From contig NZ_NJIX01000006.1 of assembly GCF_002209485.1 (NCBI RefSeq), forward strand, positions 62,001 through 126,000: a DNA stretch of 64,000 nt, written 5' to 3'. The DNA comes from Achromobacter sp. HZ34. GTDB taxonomy: Bacteria > Pseudomonadota > Gammaproteobacteria > Burkholderiales > Burkholderiaceae_B. This document shows, piece after piece, positions 50,177-60,353 of this stretch (within the stretch, counting starts at the first letter, position 1; each line of letters begins with the position of its first letter). Under the pieces are notes generated by a model. That model had not been told where the DNA came from. It saw only the letters and a program-made list of their open reading frames with translations, and ran no database searches. Made by a program: the position numbers and the translations under genes.

Positions 50177-52387
50177 ATGAGCACTGCTCGAACCAAGGAA
50201 AGAATCGCGGCCCTCGAGGCGGGGGACGCTGAACTGACGTCGTTGCGCGAAGAAAACACGATGTTGTTCGCGCAGCTGCATGACGTGCAGGAAGCACTGG
50301 AGCGCGGGCACTACCTGGCGGCGGAACAACCGGCCAGCGCCAATTCCCGCTTCGTCATGCTGGATAGCCGCTTCCCGGAAGTGGCCGCCGAAAGCTTGCG
50401 TTACCGCAAGGCGCTGGAGGCGCGCGAAGATCTGTACCGGCTGCAGGGGCGGCAATCCTTTGCGTCGCGCTTCGGTACGGCGATGGTCCATGGCGTCAGC
50501 GGCCCGGGCGCGGCGCTGCGCCTGCCGGGCAAGCTCTGGTCGATCTGGCGCGACGTAAAGGATTATGCGCCACCCAGGAAGCTGGGCGGCAAGGGGTGCC
50601 AGGCGCTGATCTCCGCCTACGCCAGCGGCGGCGACGGGGCCGTCCAGGCCCTGCTGCAACGGTCGCCGGCCAGTGTCAAAGCCAGTGCCCTGACCGCGTT
50701 GGCGCGCAGCCTGGCGAACAACGACGTGCTGGGCGCCGCCAATTACGCGCGCCAGGCCTACGAGCTGGACCCAAGGCCGTTTCGCCTGAAGTGGCTGGCC
50801 TTCCGCGAGCACGACGCGGGCCGGCCCGAATTGGCCGAGGCCATGCTGGAGGCGTTGCCGCCGGAGATCCAGTTCAGTGAATCGGAAGAGCGCCAGGTGG
50901 AGCAGCTGCGCGCGGACGCCCGACAGGCGCGCGGACGGGAGATCGCGCAGAAATACGATCCGGTCTCGCAGTCGCGCGTGATCGAGCAGAAGGTGCGGCA
51001 GCTGGAGCATGAGCGTGCCGAGCAGCAGGCCCTGGCGGCGCGGTATATGAGGCAGCTGGACGCCGCCAAGCTGGAGCAGGTCGCGGCGGAGCGGGCGCGT
51101 GCCGCGCTGGCGCTGGAGCTGGCGCGGCAAGGCACCCAGGTGCTTAGCCTGGCGGAGGAGCGCGACACCCTGTATCGCATGCACGACGAGCTGGCGCGCA
51201 AGCACGATGAAGCGATCGCCGCGCACGAAGCCCTGGTGGGCCAGCACGAGGATGCCGTCAAGGCGCATCGGTCCCTGGCCGGCAAGCACGATGCGTTGGC
51301 CGTGCAGCATGAGGCGCTGGCCAGGAAGCACGCAGACGTGCTGCGGACCCACGATGGGGTGCTGCGGAATCACCATGACCTGGTCAAGCGGCATGAAAAC
51401 CTGCTGCGCCAGCATGACGGCGTGGTGCAGGCCAATGACGAACTGACGCGCGCGGTGCAGGACAGGGATCGCGATGTGGCCCACCAGCGGCGGCAGGTCG
51501 AGCAGCTGCAGTGGTTGCGGCTGCAGTGGGAGCGCGAACGCCTGGCCTTGCTCGAACGCGAAACGGCTTCGAAGCACGAAGTCGAGGCTTTGTCCCGATT
51601 GCGGGAGGAAGTACAAATCACCGTCAAGGACGAGGTGGGCAACGCCAGCCGGCAGCTGCAGGCCCTGGTCGGCCTGCTTGGCTACTACAACAATGGCGAG
51701 CTGCCGCTGGTGAGTCCGGAGCGCAATACGTGGCCGGTCAGTCCCGACTTCGCGGTGTATCTGGTGCAGCTGCTCGAACTCAAGCGCTACGACGTCGTCA
51801 TCGAGTTCGGCTCCGGCCTGTCGACGGTCGTCATTGCCAAGGCCCTGGCGCGCCAGTCGGCCCCACGGCGGACCAGGGCCGCGGTGAAGGCCGACGCAAT
51901 AAAAACCAACGCAGTGAAGACCAAATTCATTTCCTTCGAGCATCAGGACGTCTATCACGCCCAGACGCTGGCCCAGTTGCAGGCGGCGGGTGTCACCGGC
52001 ATGGTGGAGCTGCTGCTCGCGCCTTTGTCGCCGTGGGCCAACGCCAGGAAAGAGACCTATCCCTACTACGACTACGGCGCCGTGCTCAAAGGCCTGGCGG
52101 CCAGCATGCGCGGCCGCTCCCTGTCCGTCCTGGTGGTGGTCGACGGCCCGCCAGCGACAGTAGGGAAGTTTGCCCGCTATCCCGCCGGGCCCATCATCCG
52201 GCAGCTTTTTCCCAGGGCTGCCATCGATTTTGTCCTGGATGACTACATCCGCGACGACGAACAAGAAATTGCCACGCGATGGCAAACAGAACTGCAGGCC
52301 AGTGGCTACACCTGCCAGGTCACCGAGCGTCAGCTGGAAAAAGGCGCTTGCCTGATATCCGCGCGTCCCCGGAGTGAAAAAACATGA
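50177..52387 (+). CDS. TPR / His-heptad coiled-coil / methyltransferase-like protein of the capsule operon
   Basis: This 736-residue protein is not of a family I recognise. Residues ~130-240 have TPR-like hairpins ([29 protein letters not shown]). Residues 335-418 are twelve consecutive seven-residue units with His at the second position of each ([21 protein letters not shown] and so on) inside a longer coiled-coil (~245-490). Residues ~500-730 look like a Rossmann-type methyltransferase domain with a glycine-rich motif ([18 protein letters not shown]), an acidic segment ([11 protein letters not shown]) and VVDGPPA. It lies between the exporter genes and wecB, whose start overlaps its stop. 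By analogy with WbdD, a coiled-coil ruler with a methyltransferase, it may cap or measure the polysaccharide; that is inference. Confidence 0.6.
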   Translation: MSTARTKERIAALEAGDAELTSLREENTMLFAQLHDVQEALERGHYLAAEQPASANSRFVMLDSRFPEVAAESLRYRKALEAREDLYRLQGRQSFASRFGTAMVHGVSGPGAALRLPGKLWSIWRDVKDYAPPRKLGGKGCQALISAYASGGDGAVQALLQRSPASVKASALTALARSLANNDVLGAANYARQAYELDPRPFRLKWLAFREHDAGRPELAEAMLEALPPEIQFSESEERQVEQLRADARQARGREIAQKYDPVSQSRVIEQKVRQLEHERAEQQALAARYMRQLDAAKLEQVAAERARAALALELARQGTQVLSLAEERDTLYRMHDELARKHDEAIAAHEALVGQHEDAVKAHRSLAGKHDALAVQHEALARKHADVLRTHDGVLRNHHDLVKRHENLLRQHDGVVQANDELTRAVQDRDRDVAHQRRQVEQLQWLRLQWERERLALLERETASKHEVEALSRLREEVQITVKDEVGNASRQLQALVGLLGYYNNGELPLVSPERNTWPVSPDFAVYLVQLLELKRYDVVIEFGSGLSTVVIAKALARQSAPRRTRAAVKADAIKTNAVKTKFISFEHQDVYHAQTLAQLQAAGVTGMVELLLAPLSPWANARKETYPYYDYGAVLKGLAASMRGRSLSVLVVVDGPPATVGKFARYPAGPIIRQLFPRAAIDFVLDDYIRDDEQEIATRWQTELQASGYTCQVTERQLEKGACLISARPRSEKT
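51179..51430 (+). repeat. Twelve 21-bp units encoding His-containing heptads
   Basis: Twelve consecutive in-frame 21-base units encode heptads with the second residue His ([21 protein letters not shown] ... [14 protein letters not shown]). A thirteenth (ANDELTR) has Asn there. DNA similarity between units is partial, so the array is old or under selection at the protein level. Confidence 0.9.
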
Positions 52388-53502
52388 GAGTCCTGACTGT
52401 ATTCGGTACCCGACCCGAGGCCATCAAGATGGCGCCCGTGGTCAAGGCGCTGGCGGCCGACGCCAACCTGGAAAGCAAAGTCTGCGTAACGGCGCAGCAT
52501 CGCCAGATGTTGGACCAGGTGCTGGACATTTTCTCGATAACCCCCGACTTCGACCTGAACCTGATGGCGCCGGGGCAAGACCTTTCCGACATTACCAGCA
52601 AGGTGCTGCTGGGTATGCGTGACGTCTTCCGCGAATGGCAACCGGACATGATACTGGTGCATGGCGACACCACCACGACGCTCGCCGCGAGCATGTCGGC
52701 CTACTACGCCAAAGTGGAAGTAGGGCATGTGGAAGCCGGGCTCCGCACCAATAACAAGTACTCCCCATGGCCGGAGGAAATGAACCGGCGCCAGGTCGGG
52801 GCCACCGCCGATGTGCACTTCGCGCCGACGGAAAAGGCGCGCGCCAACCTGCTGCGTGAAGGCGTGGCGCAGGGCGCCATCCACGTCACCGGCAATACCG
52901 TGATCGACGCGCTGCTGGACGTCGCCAAGCGCGTGCGCGATGACCGCGACCTGCGCGCCACGCTGGCGGCCCGCTTCGGGTTTCTCGATCCGGCCAGGCG
53001 GATGGTGCTGGTGACCGGCCATCGGCGCGAGAACTTCGGTAGCGGCTTCGAGAACATCTGTCTTGGCTTGCGCGAGATCGCCAATCGGGGGGACGTGCAG
53101 GTGGTGTATCCCGTGCATTTGAATCCGAATGTGCAGGAGCCGGTGCGGCGGATTCTTTCCGACGTGCCCAATGTGCATCTGATCGAGCCGCAGGACTATC
53201 TGCCCTTCATCTACCTGATGGATCGCAGCGACCTGCTGATCACCGATTCCGGTGGTGTCCAGGAAGAAGCGCCGTCGCTGGGCAAGCCCGTGCTGGTGAT
53301 GCGCGATACCACCGAACGGCCGGAGGCCGTGGAGGCGGGCACCGTCAAGCTGGTCGGTACCGACGCCGGTGTGATCGTGCGCGAGGCCCACAGGCTGCTC
53401 GACGACGCCCAGGCCTACCAGGCCATGTCGCGCGCCCACAACCCCTACGGGGACGGCCGCGCCGCCTCCCGCATCGTTGACGTCCTGAAACTCAAACATT
53501 GA
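52384..53502 (+). CDS. wecB: UDP-N-acetylglucosamine 2-epimerase (non-hydrolysing)
   Basis: The 372-residue protein has normal family length. Motifs include [16 protein letters not shown] at the N-terminus, [44 protein letters not shown] and [19 protein letters not shown]. It converts UDP-GlcNAc to UDP-ManNAc. The dehydrogenase gene follows 15 bases on, so the pair makes UDP-ManNAcA for the capsule. The start overlaps the coiled-coil gene by 4 bases. Confidence 0.95.
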   Translation: MRVLTVFGTRPEAIKMAPVVKALAADANLESKVCVTAQHRQMLDQVLDIFSITPDFDLNLMAPGQDLSDITSKVLLGMRDVFREWQPDMILVHGDTTTTLAASMSAYYAKVEVGHVEAGLRTNNKYSPWPEEMNRRQVGATADVHFAPTEKARANLLREGVAQGAIHVTGNTVIDALLDVAKRVRDDRDLRATLAARFGFLDPARRMVLVTGHRRENFGSGFENICLGLREIANRGDVQVVYPVHLNPNVQEPVRRILSDVPNVHLIEPQDYLPFIYLMDRSDLLITDSGGVQEEAPSLGKPVLVMRDTTERPEAVEAGTVKLVGTDAGVIVREAHRLLDDAQAYQAMSRAHNPYGDGRAASRIVDVLKLKH

Positions 53503-53517
53503 TAGAAGAGGCTCGCC

Positions 53518-54783
53518 GTGTTCGATACCATTTCCATGATTGGCTTGGGTTATATAGGGCTGCCCACCGCGACATTGTTCGCTTCCCGCAAGAAGAAAGT
53601 CATCGGCGTGGACGTCAATCCACGCGCCGTCGATACCATCAACCAGGGCAAGATCCATATCGTCGAGCCCGCGCTCGACATCCTGGTGCACGCCGCGGTG
53701 ACCGAGGGTTTCCTGGTGGCCACCACCACGCCGCAGCCGGCCGATGCGTTTCTGATTGCCGTGCCCACGCCGTTCACGGACGGCCACAAGCCCGACCTCA
53801 GCTATATCGAAGCGGCCGCCAAGTCGATCGCGCCGGTGTTGGCCACGGGCAATCTGGTGATATTGGAAAGCACCTCGCCGGTGGATGCCACCGCGAAGCT
53901 GGAGCAGTGGCTGGCGGAGGCGCGTCCGGACCTGACGTTCCCGTCGCAGGCCGGCGACGCCGCGGGCGTGCAGATCGCCTACTGCCCGGAGCGGGTCTTG
54001 CCGGGCAAGGTGGTGCAGGAACTGGTGGCCAACGACCGCGTGATCGGCGGCATGACCCAGACCGCGTCGGCGATGGCCGTGGAGCTCTACCAGACCTTCG
54101 TCGAAGGCGCCCTGATCGTGACGGATGCCCGCACCGCGGAGATGTGCAAGCTGACGGAGAACAGCTTCCGCGACGTGAATATCGCGTTTGCCAATGAACT
54201 GTCCCTGGTCTGCGACGAGCTGGGCATCGATGTGTGGGAACTGATCAGCCTGGCGAACCGCCATCCCCGCGTCAATATCCTGCAGCCCGCCGCCGGCGTC
54301 GGCGGCCACTGCATCGCGGTCGACCCCTGGTTCATCGTCGATTCGGCGCCGAAGACGTCCCGCATGATACGCACGGCGCGCGAGGTCAATGACCACAAGC
54401 CTGTCTGGGTGCTGGAGAAGATCAGATCCGCCCTGGACGAGTTACGCGAGTTGAAACCCACCGCCAGGCAGGGCGACCTGAAAGTGGCCTGCCTGGGCGT
54501 GGCGTTCAAGCCGGACATCGACGATTTGCGGGAGAGCCCGGCGGTGGAAATCGTGCGGCACGTGGTGGAGCTGGGCTGCCAGGTGCAGGTGGTCGAACCC
54601 AATATCGACTTCCTGCCGGCCAGCCTGCGCGCGGACAACCTGAGCCTGGTCTCGCTGGAGGACGCCATGGCGCAGGCCGACGTGCTGTGCCTGCTGGTCA
54701 AGCACCAGCCCTTCGTCCTGGCGGTGGAGGAAATCCGCAAACACGCCAGGAACATCGATGTGGTCGGTTTGTTGGCTGCGTGA
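53518..54783 (+). CDS. wecC: UDP-N-acetyl-D-mannosamine dehydrogenase
   Basis: The 421-residue protein has a GLGYIGLP Rossmann start, the FLIAVPTPF and LESTSPVDAT segments, the ENSFRDVNIAFANELSLVCD helix, and catalytic Cys in GVGGHCIAVDPWF (residue ~263). The C-terminal domain carries LGVAFKPDIDDLRESPA. Family members oxidise UDP-ManNAc to UDP-ManNAcA in two steps. Together with wecB it predicts an acidic, ManNAcA-containing polysaccharide. Confidence 0.94.
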   Translation: MFDTISMIGLGYIGLPTATLFASRKKKVIGVDVNPRAVDTINQGKIHIVEPALDILVHAAVTEGFLVATTTPQPADAFLIAVPTPFTDGHKPDLSYIEAAAKSIAPVLATGNLVILESTSPVDATAKLEQWLAEARPDLTFPSQAGDAAGVQIAYCPERVLPGKVVQELVANDRVIGGMTQTASAMAVELYQTFVEGALIVTDARTAEMCKLTENSFRDVNIAFANELSLVCDELGIDVWELISLANRHPRVNILQPAAGVGGHCIAVDPWFIVDSAPKTSRMIRTAREVNDHKPVWVLEKIRSALDELRELKPTARQGDLKVACLGVAFKPDIDDLRESPAVEIVRHVVELGCQVQVVEPNIDFLPASLRADNLSLVSLEDAMAQADVLCLLVKHQPFVLAVEEIRKHARNIDVVGLLAA

Positions 54784-54818
54784 TGACCGGACGAAACACC
54801 GGACGACAGGAGGGAGTC

Positions 54819-57800
54819 ATGCAGGGATCCTTGGTCCGCGAGGCGGAAAGCGAATATCTGCGCGGAAATTACCAGGCGGCGGTGGAGTTGTACGAGCAGC
54901 TTGGGACCTTGCTGGGAAATCAGTATTTCGAGGCCAATATCCGGCTATGCGAGCGCCGGCTGTCGCAGGACCAGGGGGCGCCGGCGCTGCAGCAGTTGCG
55001 GCTGGCGGCCGTGATGGACGATTTCACCCATCACGCTTTCGAGCCGGAGTGCCGCCTGCTGCCCTTGTCGGCCGCCACCTGGCACCAGGACATCGTCGAG
55101 TTCCAGCCGGACATCGTGTTCATCGAATCGGCCTGGCGCGGCCTGGACGACTCCTGGGAAAAGAAGGTCAGCCAGGCCTCCGGGGAATTGCGCGCGTTGG
55201 TGAAGTGGGCGCGCGATCACAACGTGCCCACGCTGCTGTGGTGCAAGGAAGACCCGGTCCATTTCTCGCGCTTCCTGCCGGTGGCGCGCATGGTCGACCA
55301 CGTCTTCACCACGGACATGGACTGCATCGCGAAATACAAGCGCGCCGTGGGCCATGAGCGGGTGTATTTCCTGCCCTTCGCCGCGCAGATCTCGATGCAC
55401 AATCCGATGGCGACAGTGCAGCGGCGCGAAGGCTTTTCCTTTGCGGGATCCTGGTATCCCCATTACCTGGAGCGGCAAGCGGATTTCCGTACTCTGGTCA
55501 GCGTGGCGCGCAAGCTGAAGTGGGTGGAGATCTACGACCGCAACGGCAACCGGCCGCCGCCGCATGACTTCGCCTTCCCGGAAGAGTTCCACGGCGAGAT
55601 ACGCGGCACGCTTCCTTATACCGAGATGGACAAGGGCTGTAAGGGTTACCGCTACGGTATTACCGTGAACACGGTGAAGCAGTCGCAGACCATGTTCGCG
55701 CGCCGGGCGCTGGAGCTGATGGCCAGCAACACGGTGGTGGTCAGCAATTTCTCCAAGGGCCTGCGGCAGCTGTTCGGCGATCTGGTCGTCGCATCGGATG
55801 ACGCGGGCGAGCTGGAAGGGCGGCTGGCACCGCTGGTCGGCAATGACGCGGCCTATCGCAAGCTGCGCCTGCAAGCCTTGCGCAAGGTACTGACCGAGCA
55901 TACTTATACACAGCGCCTGGCCTATATTGTCGGCAAGGTGTTCAATCGTTCGACCGTGCCGCCCGCGCCGCGGGTCGCGCTGTTGGCCGAAGCCTCCACG
56001 CAGGAAGAGGCCGCCCTGCTGGTGGCCGCGATGGAGCGCCAGGCGCGGCCGCGGGTGGTGCTGTTGCTGGTGGGGCCGCGCGGAATCTGCAGCCACTCGC
56101 GTGTGGTGGTGGTGGAAAGCAGGCAGGCCGCCTGGCACCGGGCGCAGCGCTTCGACTATGTGGCGCCGATCTGCAGCGGCGATTATTACGGCAAGCATTA
56201 TCTGAATGACCTGGTCCTGGCGACGTCCTTCGCCGGCGGCGCCGGGGTGACCAAGGCGTCGTTCCACGCCCTGGCCGCCGGTGGCCATGTGGTCGAGCGA
56301 GACGGCGGCCAGGAATATGTGCCGGTACGCCGGGCGGCGCTGCGGCGCAGCCTGCTGCCACAGGGGCTCTTGCAAGCCGGATCACAAGCCGGGCCACAAG
56401 CTGCTTCACATGCCGCTTCACAAGCCGGGCCCGCCGGCGGCCTGCAGGCCTGGGCCGAGAACCCCGCGCTGCGGCTGGAGGATGCCTGCATCGAGGCCGA
56501 CTCCCTGATTGCCGTCGACGCGTTCAGCTATTGCGCCGACGGCGCCGGCAGCGAGACGGTGGCAGCCATCGTCGACGCCGATGACGTGCAGCGCACGGGG
56601 GCCAGCCTGCCCCAGGACATGCAGCCACGTGCGCAAAGGGTACGTGCGCTCAAGGTCGACGAACGGGTGGCGCTGGAGGCGGAGGACTGGTTGCCGCTGG
56701 TGCCGCCCAAGTCCATCCATAAGAGCATGAAGCTGAGCCTGGGTGACGATAGCCTGGTCCATATCGACAGCAAGCTGGCGCCTGAGGAGTACAAGTACGT
56801 CTACCTGAGCCGCGAGTTCCCGCCGCAAGAGGTGACGATGCGACAGGACTTCGGCTTCATCGTGCACGGCGATGCGCAACTGGATATCCGCCTGGTCTTC
56901 GTGTTCCTCGACGGCAACGGGCAGAAGATCTCCCATTACATGCATACCCTGGGCATGCGCGACGGCATCGCGCTGCCGCCCGGTACGGCCGCCATCCGGC
57001 TGGGCATGCGCGTGCAGGGCGGTGGCCAGGCCAAGATCGGCCGCATCGTCTTGCTGGAAGCCTGCCCGCCGGAATTCGACCTGCTGCCCTGCGGGCGGCA
57101 ATTGGTGGTGAGCCGGCAATATCCCAGCTACGACGACCTCTACCGATTCGGCTTTGTCCATTCCCGCGTCAAGGCCTACAACCGGTCCGGCTGGCCGACC
57201 GAGGTAATGCGCATCACCATGGCGGGAGGCGGCAAGTTCCGTGAGTTCGAAAATGTCGATGTGGTGGATGCGCAGGTCGGCCAGCTGAAGCACGCCCTGG
57301 CCTCGGGCACCCACGACAGCGTGGCGGTGCACATCTGCGACCGTCCAATCTGGAATGCCGTGCGCGAACAGCTGGACCACGTCCGTGTCGTCATCTGGGC
57401 CCACGGTTCGGAGATCCAGCCCTGGTGGCGCCGGGCGACGAACCACAGCACCGATGACACGCGCAACGCGTCGCGCCGAACCTCGGATGCGCGCATGGTC
57501 ATGTGGCGGGAAATACTGACGCTACGGCATCCTAACCTGACGGTGGCCTTCATTTCCGATAACCAGGCGATGGAAGCGTTGTCCGACTTGCGACTGTCCA
57601 TGGACAGTGTGGGCAATATCGCGGTGATTCACAATTTCGTCGACGGCGACCTGTTCGAATACCTGCCCAAGGCGCCCGAGCAGCGCTTCGACCTGCTGTC
57701 TATCCGTCCGTATGCCTCCACGGTCTATGCCAATGACCTGACCGTGCGGGCCATCCAGGCACTGGCACAGGAACCGTTTTTCTCGCAGCTGCGTATCCGC

Positions 57801-59426
57801 CTGGTCGGCGACGGGCCGTTGTTCGACGACACGGTCGAGCCCCTGCGCCAATATCCAAACGTGACTTTGCACAAGGGCTTCCTGCTGCAGCGTGAAATCG
57901 CCGCGCTGCATCGGGAGTACGGAATATTCCTGGTGCCCTCGCGGGCGGACTCGCAGGGGGTGTCGCGCGACGAGGCCATGGCGTCCGGACTGGTGCCGGT
58001 CACCACGCGCGTGGCTGCCATCCCCCAATTCGTCGATGAGCATTGCGGCATCATGGCGGAGCCCGAGGACGCCTTGGGGTTGGCGGCGGGCGTACGCCGC
58101 CTGGTCGAGAATCCCGCCACCTTCCTGTCCATGTCGCGCGCCGCCGCCGAGCGGGTGCGTGCCCAGTCCAGCTACCGCCAGACTGTGTCGCAGGAGCTGG
58201 CGCTGTTGAGCGGACGCGGCGGCGACACGGTGAATGCGGTGGCGGACCAGCGCCTGCTGGCGCAGGACCTGAGCCTGACGGACGTTGCCCTGTATGGCGA
58301 CGTCAACCTGAACATCATGGACGGGTCGGCCATCTGGGCGGCGTCGCTGGCCGAGGTGCTGAGTGGCCTGGGCAATTTGCGTGTTTCCGTCGTGCTCAAG
58401 GCGCGGGTGCACCGTACCCAGGTGATATCGCGCCTGCTGGACCTGACGCCCGCGGTACGGCTGATCGAGCCCGAACTTCCCGATGCGCGTACCGGCCTGT
58501 CGCAAGCCGATGCCGTGGCGTGGCTGGCGCGCCTGGATGGGGAGCGGCCTTTCCGGGCCTTCATCATGCGAGGGCTGGAGGTGTGCTTGCAGGCCGCGCG
58601 GTCGCCTTGCCTGACGGGGCGGTTGTGGGCCTACCTGACGGACATTCCGCAGCAGGCCGAACTGCTGGATGCGGAAAGCCGGTCGAAGATAGAAACCATC
58701 ATTGGCGCGAGCGAGTACATCCTGTGCCAGACACCGGAGATGATGGCCTATTTCGCGCGCCTGTTTCCGCAGGCGGCCTCGCGCACCCGGCTGCTGCCGC
58801 CCATGGTGCCGGCCGCCAACGAGGCGGAGAACGCGCGGCAGCGGCAGGAGATCGAAGCCGCCACGCCCTTCCGCTATTGCTACGCAGGCAAGTTCGCGCC
58901 GCGCTGGGGCATCCGGGAGTTGTTCGAGGCGCACGAGTCCTTGCGTGGCGCGGTGGCTGACGCCGAACTGCATGTGTTCGGCGACAAGATCCACAACCCC
59001 GCCGACGATCCGGATTTCCGTCCGCTGGTGCAGCGCCGGCTGGAGGCAGGCGCCGGCCTGCAATGGCACGGGGCGCTGGACCGCGACGCGCTGATGCGGC
59101 GCCTGCAAGGCATGCACGCCAGCTGGGCGTTCCGCGATCCGCGCTTCGAGCACGAGACCCTGGAGCTGTCCACCAAGGTGCTGGAATACGCCAGCCTGGG
59201 AGTGCCGATGATATTGGCGCGCAGCGCGGTGTTCGAAGGTGTGCTGGGCAAGGACTATCCCTTGTTCGCCGCGACGTGCGCGCAAGCCGGGGAGCTATTG
59301 CATGCCGTGGCGACATCGCGCACCTTGCGCGCGGATGCGGGCGGGCGGCTGCGCGACGTGGCGCAGCGCTACACCTTCGATGCGGTCCGGCGCCAGCTGG
59401 ACGAACAGAAGCTTTTCTCGGAGTGA
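54819..59426 (+). CDS. Very large multi-domain glycosyltransferase (CgeB-like plus two GT4-like domains)
   Basis: The 1535-residue protein starts at ATG 54819 with a perfect AGGAGG six bases upstream; an ATG at 54783 is less likely. Residues 1-45 are TPR-like (AESEYLRGNYQAAVELYEQL). Residues ~58-365 are CgeB-like (FIESAWRGLDDSWEKKV, YGITVNTVKQSQTMFARRALELMA). Residues ~625-750 resemble a beta-sandwich carbohydrate-binding module. Residues ~765-1130 are a GT4-like domain (LLSIRPYASTVYANDL, RLVGDGPLFDDTVEPL, VPSRADSQGVSRDEAMASGL). Residues ~1148-1535 are a second GT4-like domain (GKFAPRWGIRELFEAHESL). Such proteins often assemble repeat units or primers. The order suggests a processive polymerase or an enzyme adding several sugars. 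A CgeB-like paralog starts at 63635. Confidence 0.8.
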   Translation: MQGSLVREAESEYLRGNYQAAVELYEQLGTLLGNQYFEANIRLCERRLSQDQGAPALQQLRLAAVMDDFTHHAFEPECRLLPLSAATWHQDIVEFQPDIVFIESAWRGLDDSWEKKVSQASGELRALVKWARDHNVPTLLWCKEDPVHFSRFLPVARMVDHVFTTDMDCIAKYKRAVGHERVYFLPFAAQISMHNPMATVQRREGFSFAGSWYPHYLERQADFRTLVSVARKLKWVEIYDRNGNRPPPHDFAFPEEFHGEIRGTLPYTEMDKGCKGYRYGITVNTVKQSQTMFARRALELMASNTVVVSNFSKGLRQLFGDLVVASDDAGELEGRLAPLVGNDAAYRKLRLQALRKVLTEHTYTQRLAYIVGKVFNRSTVPPAPRVALLAEASTQEEAALLVAAMERQARPRVVLLLVGPRGICSHSRVVVVESRQAAWHRAQRFDYVAPICSGDYYGKHYLNDLVLATSFAGGAGVTKASFHALAAGGHVVERDGGQEYVPVRRAALRRSLLPQGLLQAGSQAGPQAASHAASQAGPAGGLQAWAENPALRLEDACIEADSLIAVDAFSYCADGAGSETVAAIVDADDVQRTGASLPQDMQPRAQRVRALKVDERVALEAEDWLPLVPPKSIHKSMKLSLGDDSLVHIDSKLAPEEYKYVYLSREFPPQEVTMRQDFGFIVHGDAQLDIRLVFVFLDGNGQKISHYMHTLGMRDGIALPPGTAAIRLGMRVQGGGQAKIGRIVLLEACPPEFDLLPCGRQLVVSRQYPSYDDLYRFGFVHSRVKAYNRSGWPTEVMRITMAGGGKFREFENVDVVDAQVGQLKHALASGTHDSVAVHICDRPIWNAVREQLDHVRVVIWAHGSEIQPWWRRATNHSTDDTRNASRRTSDARMVMWREILTLRHPNLTVAFISDNQAMEALSDLRLSMDSVGNIAVIHNFVDGDLFEYLPKAPEQRFDLLSIRPYASTVYANDLTVRAIQALAQEPFFSQLRIRLVGDGPLFDDTVEPLRQYPNVTLHKGFLLQREIAALHREYGIFLVPSRADSQGVSRDEAMASGLVPVTTRVAAIPQFVDEHCGIMAEPEDALGLAAGVRRLVENPATFLSMSRAAAERVRAQSSYRQTVSQELALLSGRGGDTVNAVADQRLLAQDLSLTDVALYGDVNLNIMDGSAIWAASLAEVLSGLGNLRVSVVLKARVHRTQVISRLLDLTPAVRLIEPELPDARTGLSQADAVAWLARLDGERPFRAFIMRGLEVCLQAARSPCLTGRLWAYLTDIPQQAELLDAESRSKIETIIGASEYILCQTPEMMAYFARLFPQAASRTRLLPPMVPAANEAENARQRQEIEAATPFRYCYAGKFAPRWGIRELFEAHESLRGAVADAELHVFGDKIHNPADDPDFRPLVQRRLEAGAGLQWHGALDRDALMRRLQGMHASWAFRDPRFEHETLELSTKVLEYASLGVPMILARSAVFEGVLGKDYPLFAATCAQAGELLHAVATSRTLRADAGGRLRDVAQRYTFDAVRRQLDEQKLFSE

Positions 59427-59430
59427 GAAC

Positions 59431-60222
59431 GTGGCCCTGTGGAACCGCTTGCGCAGGCTGTTCGGTGTCAAGCCCAAGGTGGCGGTGGCCGAGAAGCGCG
59501 CCCTGTCGATACTTACCTACCACCACCATTTGCCGCTTGAACTCAAGGAGAGGAGCTGCTTCAGGGACGGCACCGTCACCAATACCGTTGAAAGCTTCGA
59601 GCAACAGATGGCGTGGCTGCGGGACAACGGCTACGCCACGATGAAGCTGGCCGAGCTGGAGGACTATATGAAGGGCGTGGAGATGGAAGTCTCGCGCAAG
59701 CTCATGATCACGTTCGACGATGGCCACCTGAGCGTGGCCAGGTACTGCTACGACATTCTCAAGCGCCACGGCTTCACGGCGGTGGTATTCCTGATTACCG
59801 GCAAGCAGCCCGAACTGCCGGTGGAGGTCCTGGACCCCGACGTGCTGCAGTACGTGTCCAGGCAGGAAATGGTGGCGCAGTCCGACGTCTACGAATGGGC
59901 CGCGCATACCCACCGTATGCACGCACGCGACGAGCAGCTGGTGTCGCGCCTGGTCTCTTCGCAGCCGGCGGTATTGAGGGAGGATGCGGCGAAGTGCCGC
60001 GCTGCGCTGGGCGGCACCGAGCACTTCTGCTTTCCGTTCGGCCAATACAACCCGCGCGTCATCGATACGTTGGTCGAGGTGGGTTACCGCTATTTCTATT
60101 CCACGGAAGATGGACTGGCCTACCCGGACCCCGGCCACGACGTGCACGTGCTGCGGCGGCTGAACGTCTCGCCGCGCCTGACCGTGGAGCAATTCGGCCG
60201 GCTGATGGCCCGGACCAGATAG
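59431..60222 (+). CDS. Polysaccharide deacetylase (NodB domain)
   Basis: The 263-residue protein starts at GTG 59431. NodB motifs are intact: TFDDG (first Asp pair), HTHRMH for the His pair of the metal site, and the RLNVS-type C-terminal segment. No signal peptide is evident, so it may act on cytoplasmic or membrane-linked intermediates, or be carried by another route. It probably removes N-acetyl groups from the polymer or its precursor. It follows the large glycosyltransferase with 4 bases between stop and start. Confidence 0.88.
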   Translation: MALWNRLRRLFGVKPKVAVAEKRALSILTYHHHLPLELKERSCFRDGTVTNTVESFEQQMAWLRDNGYATMKLAELEDYMKGVEMEVSRKLMITFDDGHLSVARYCYDILKRHGFTAVVFLITGKQPELPVEVLDPDVLQYVSRQEMVAQSDVYEWAAHTHRMHARDEQLVSRLVSSQPAVLREDAAKCRAALGGTEHFCFPFGQYNPRVIDTLVEVGYRYFYSTEDGLAYPDPGHDVHVLRRLNVSPRLTVEQFGRLMARTR

Positions 60223-60242
60223 GTAACGCAAGGGGAGCCACC

Positions 60243-60353
60243 ATGCCTGACTGGAGATCGATGTTGTGCCTGCTGGCGTTGACGCCGCTGTTCATCGGCT
60301 ATGGCGTTCCCTCGCTGGATTGCCCGGCCGGCCCACGTGCGAGCGTCCAATGA
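60243..60353 (+). CDS. Possible 36-residue peptide or leader (translational coupler)
   Basis: A 36-codon frame has an excellent GGGGAG ribosome site and a stop that overlaps the next start (ATGA). The middle is hydrophobic (MLCLLALTPLFIGYGVPS) and could be a short membrane segment. The start context CACCATGCCTGAC is identical over 13 bases to that at 61301-61313 before the second deacetylase-like gene. It may be a real small protein, a coupling leader, or the remnant of a duplicated gene start. Confidence 0.4.
   Translation: MPDWRSMLCLLALTPLFIGYGVPSLDCPAGPRASVQ

Noticed and set aside
50144-52285. 713-residue antisense frame opposite the coiled-coil/methyltransferase-like gene
   Set aside because: The plus-strand product has ordered domains and overlaps wecB in the usual coupled way; the antisense frame is a GC-driven shadow.
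52330-54396. 688-residue antisense frame opposite wecB and wecC
   Set aside because: Both sense genes are recognisable enzymes with intact motifs; the antisense product has none.
57522-59285. 587-residue antisense frame opposite the large glycosyltransferase
   Set aside because: The sense strand codes for recognisable GT4 motifs through this range.
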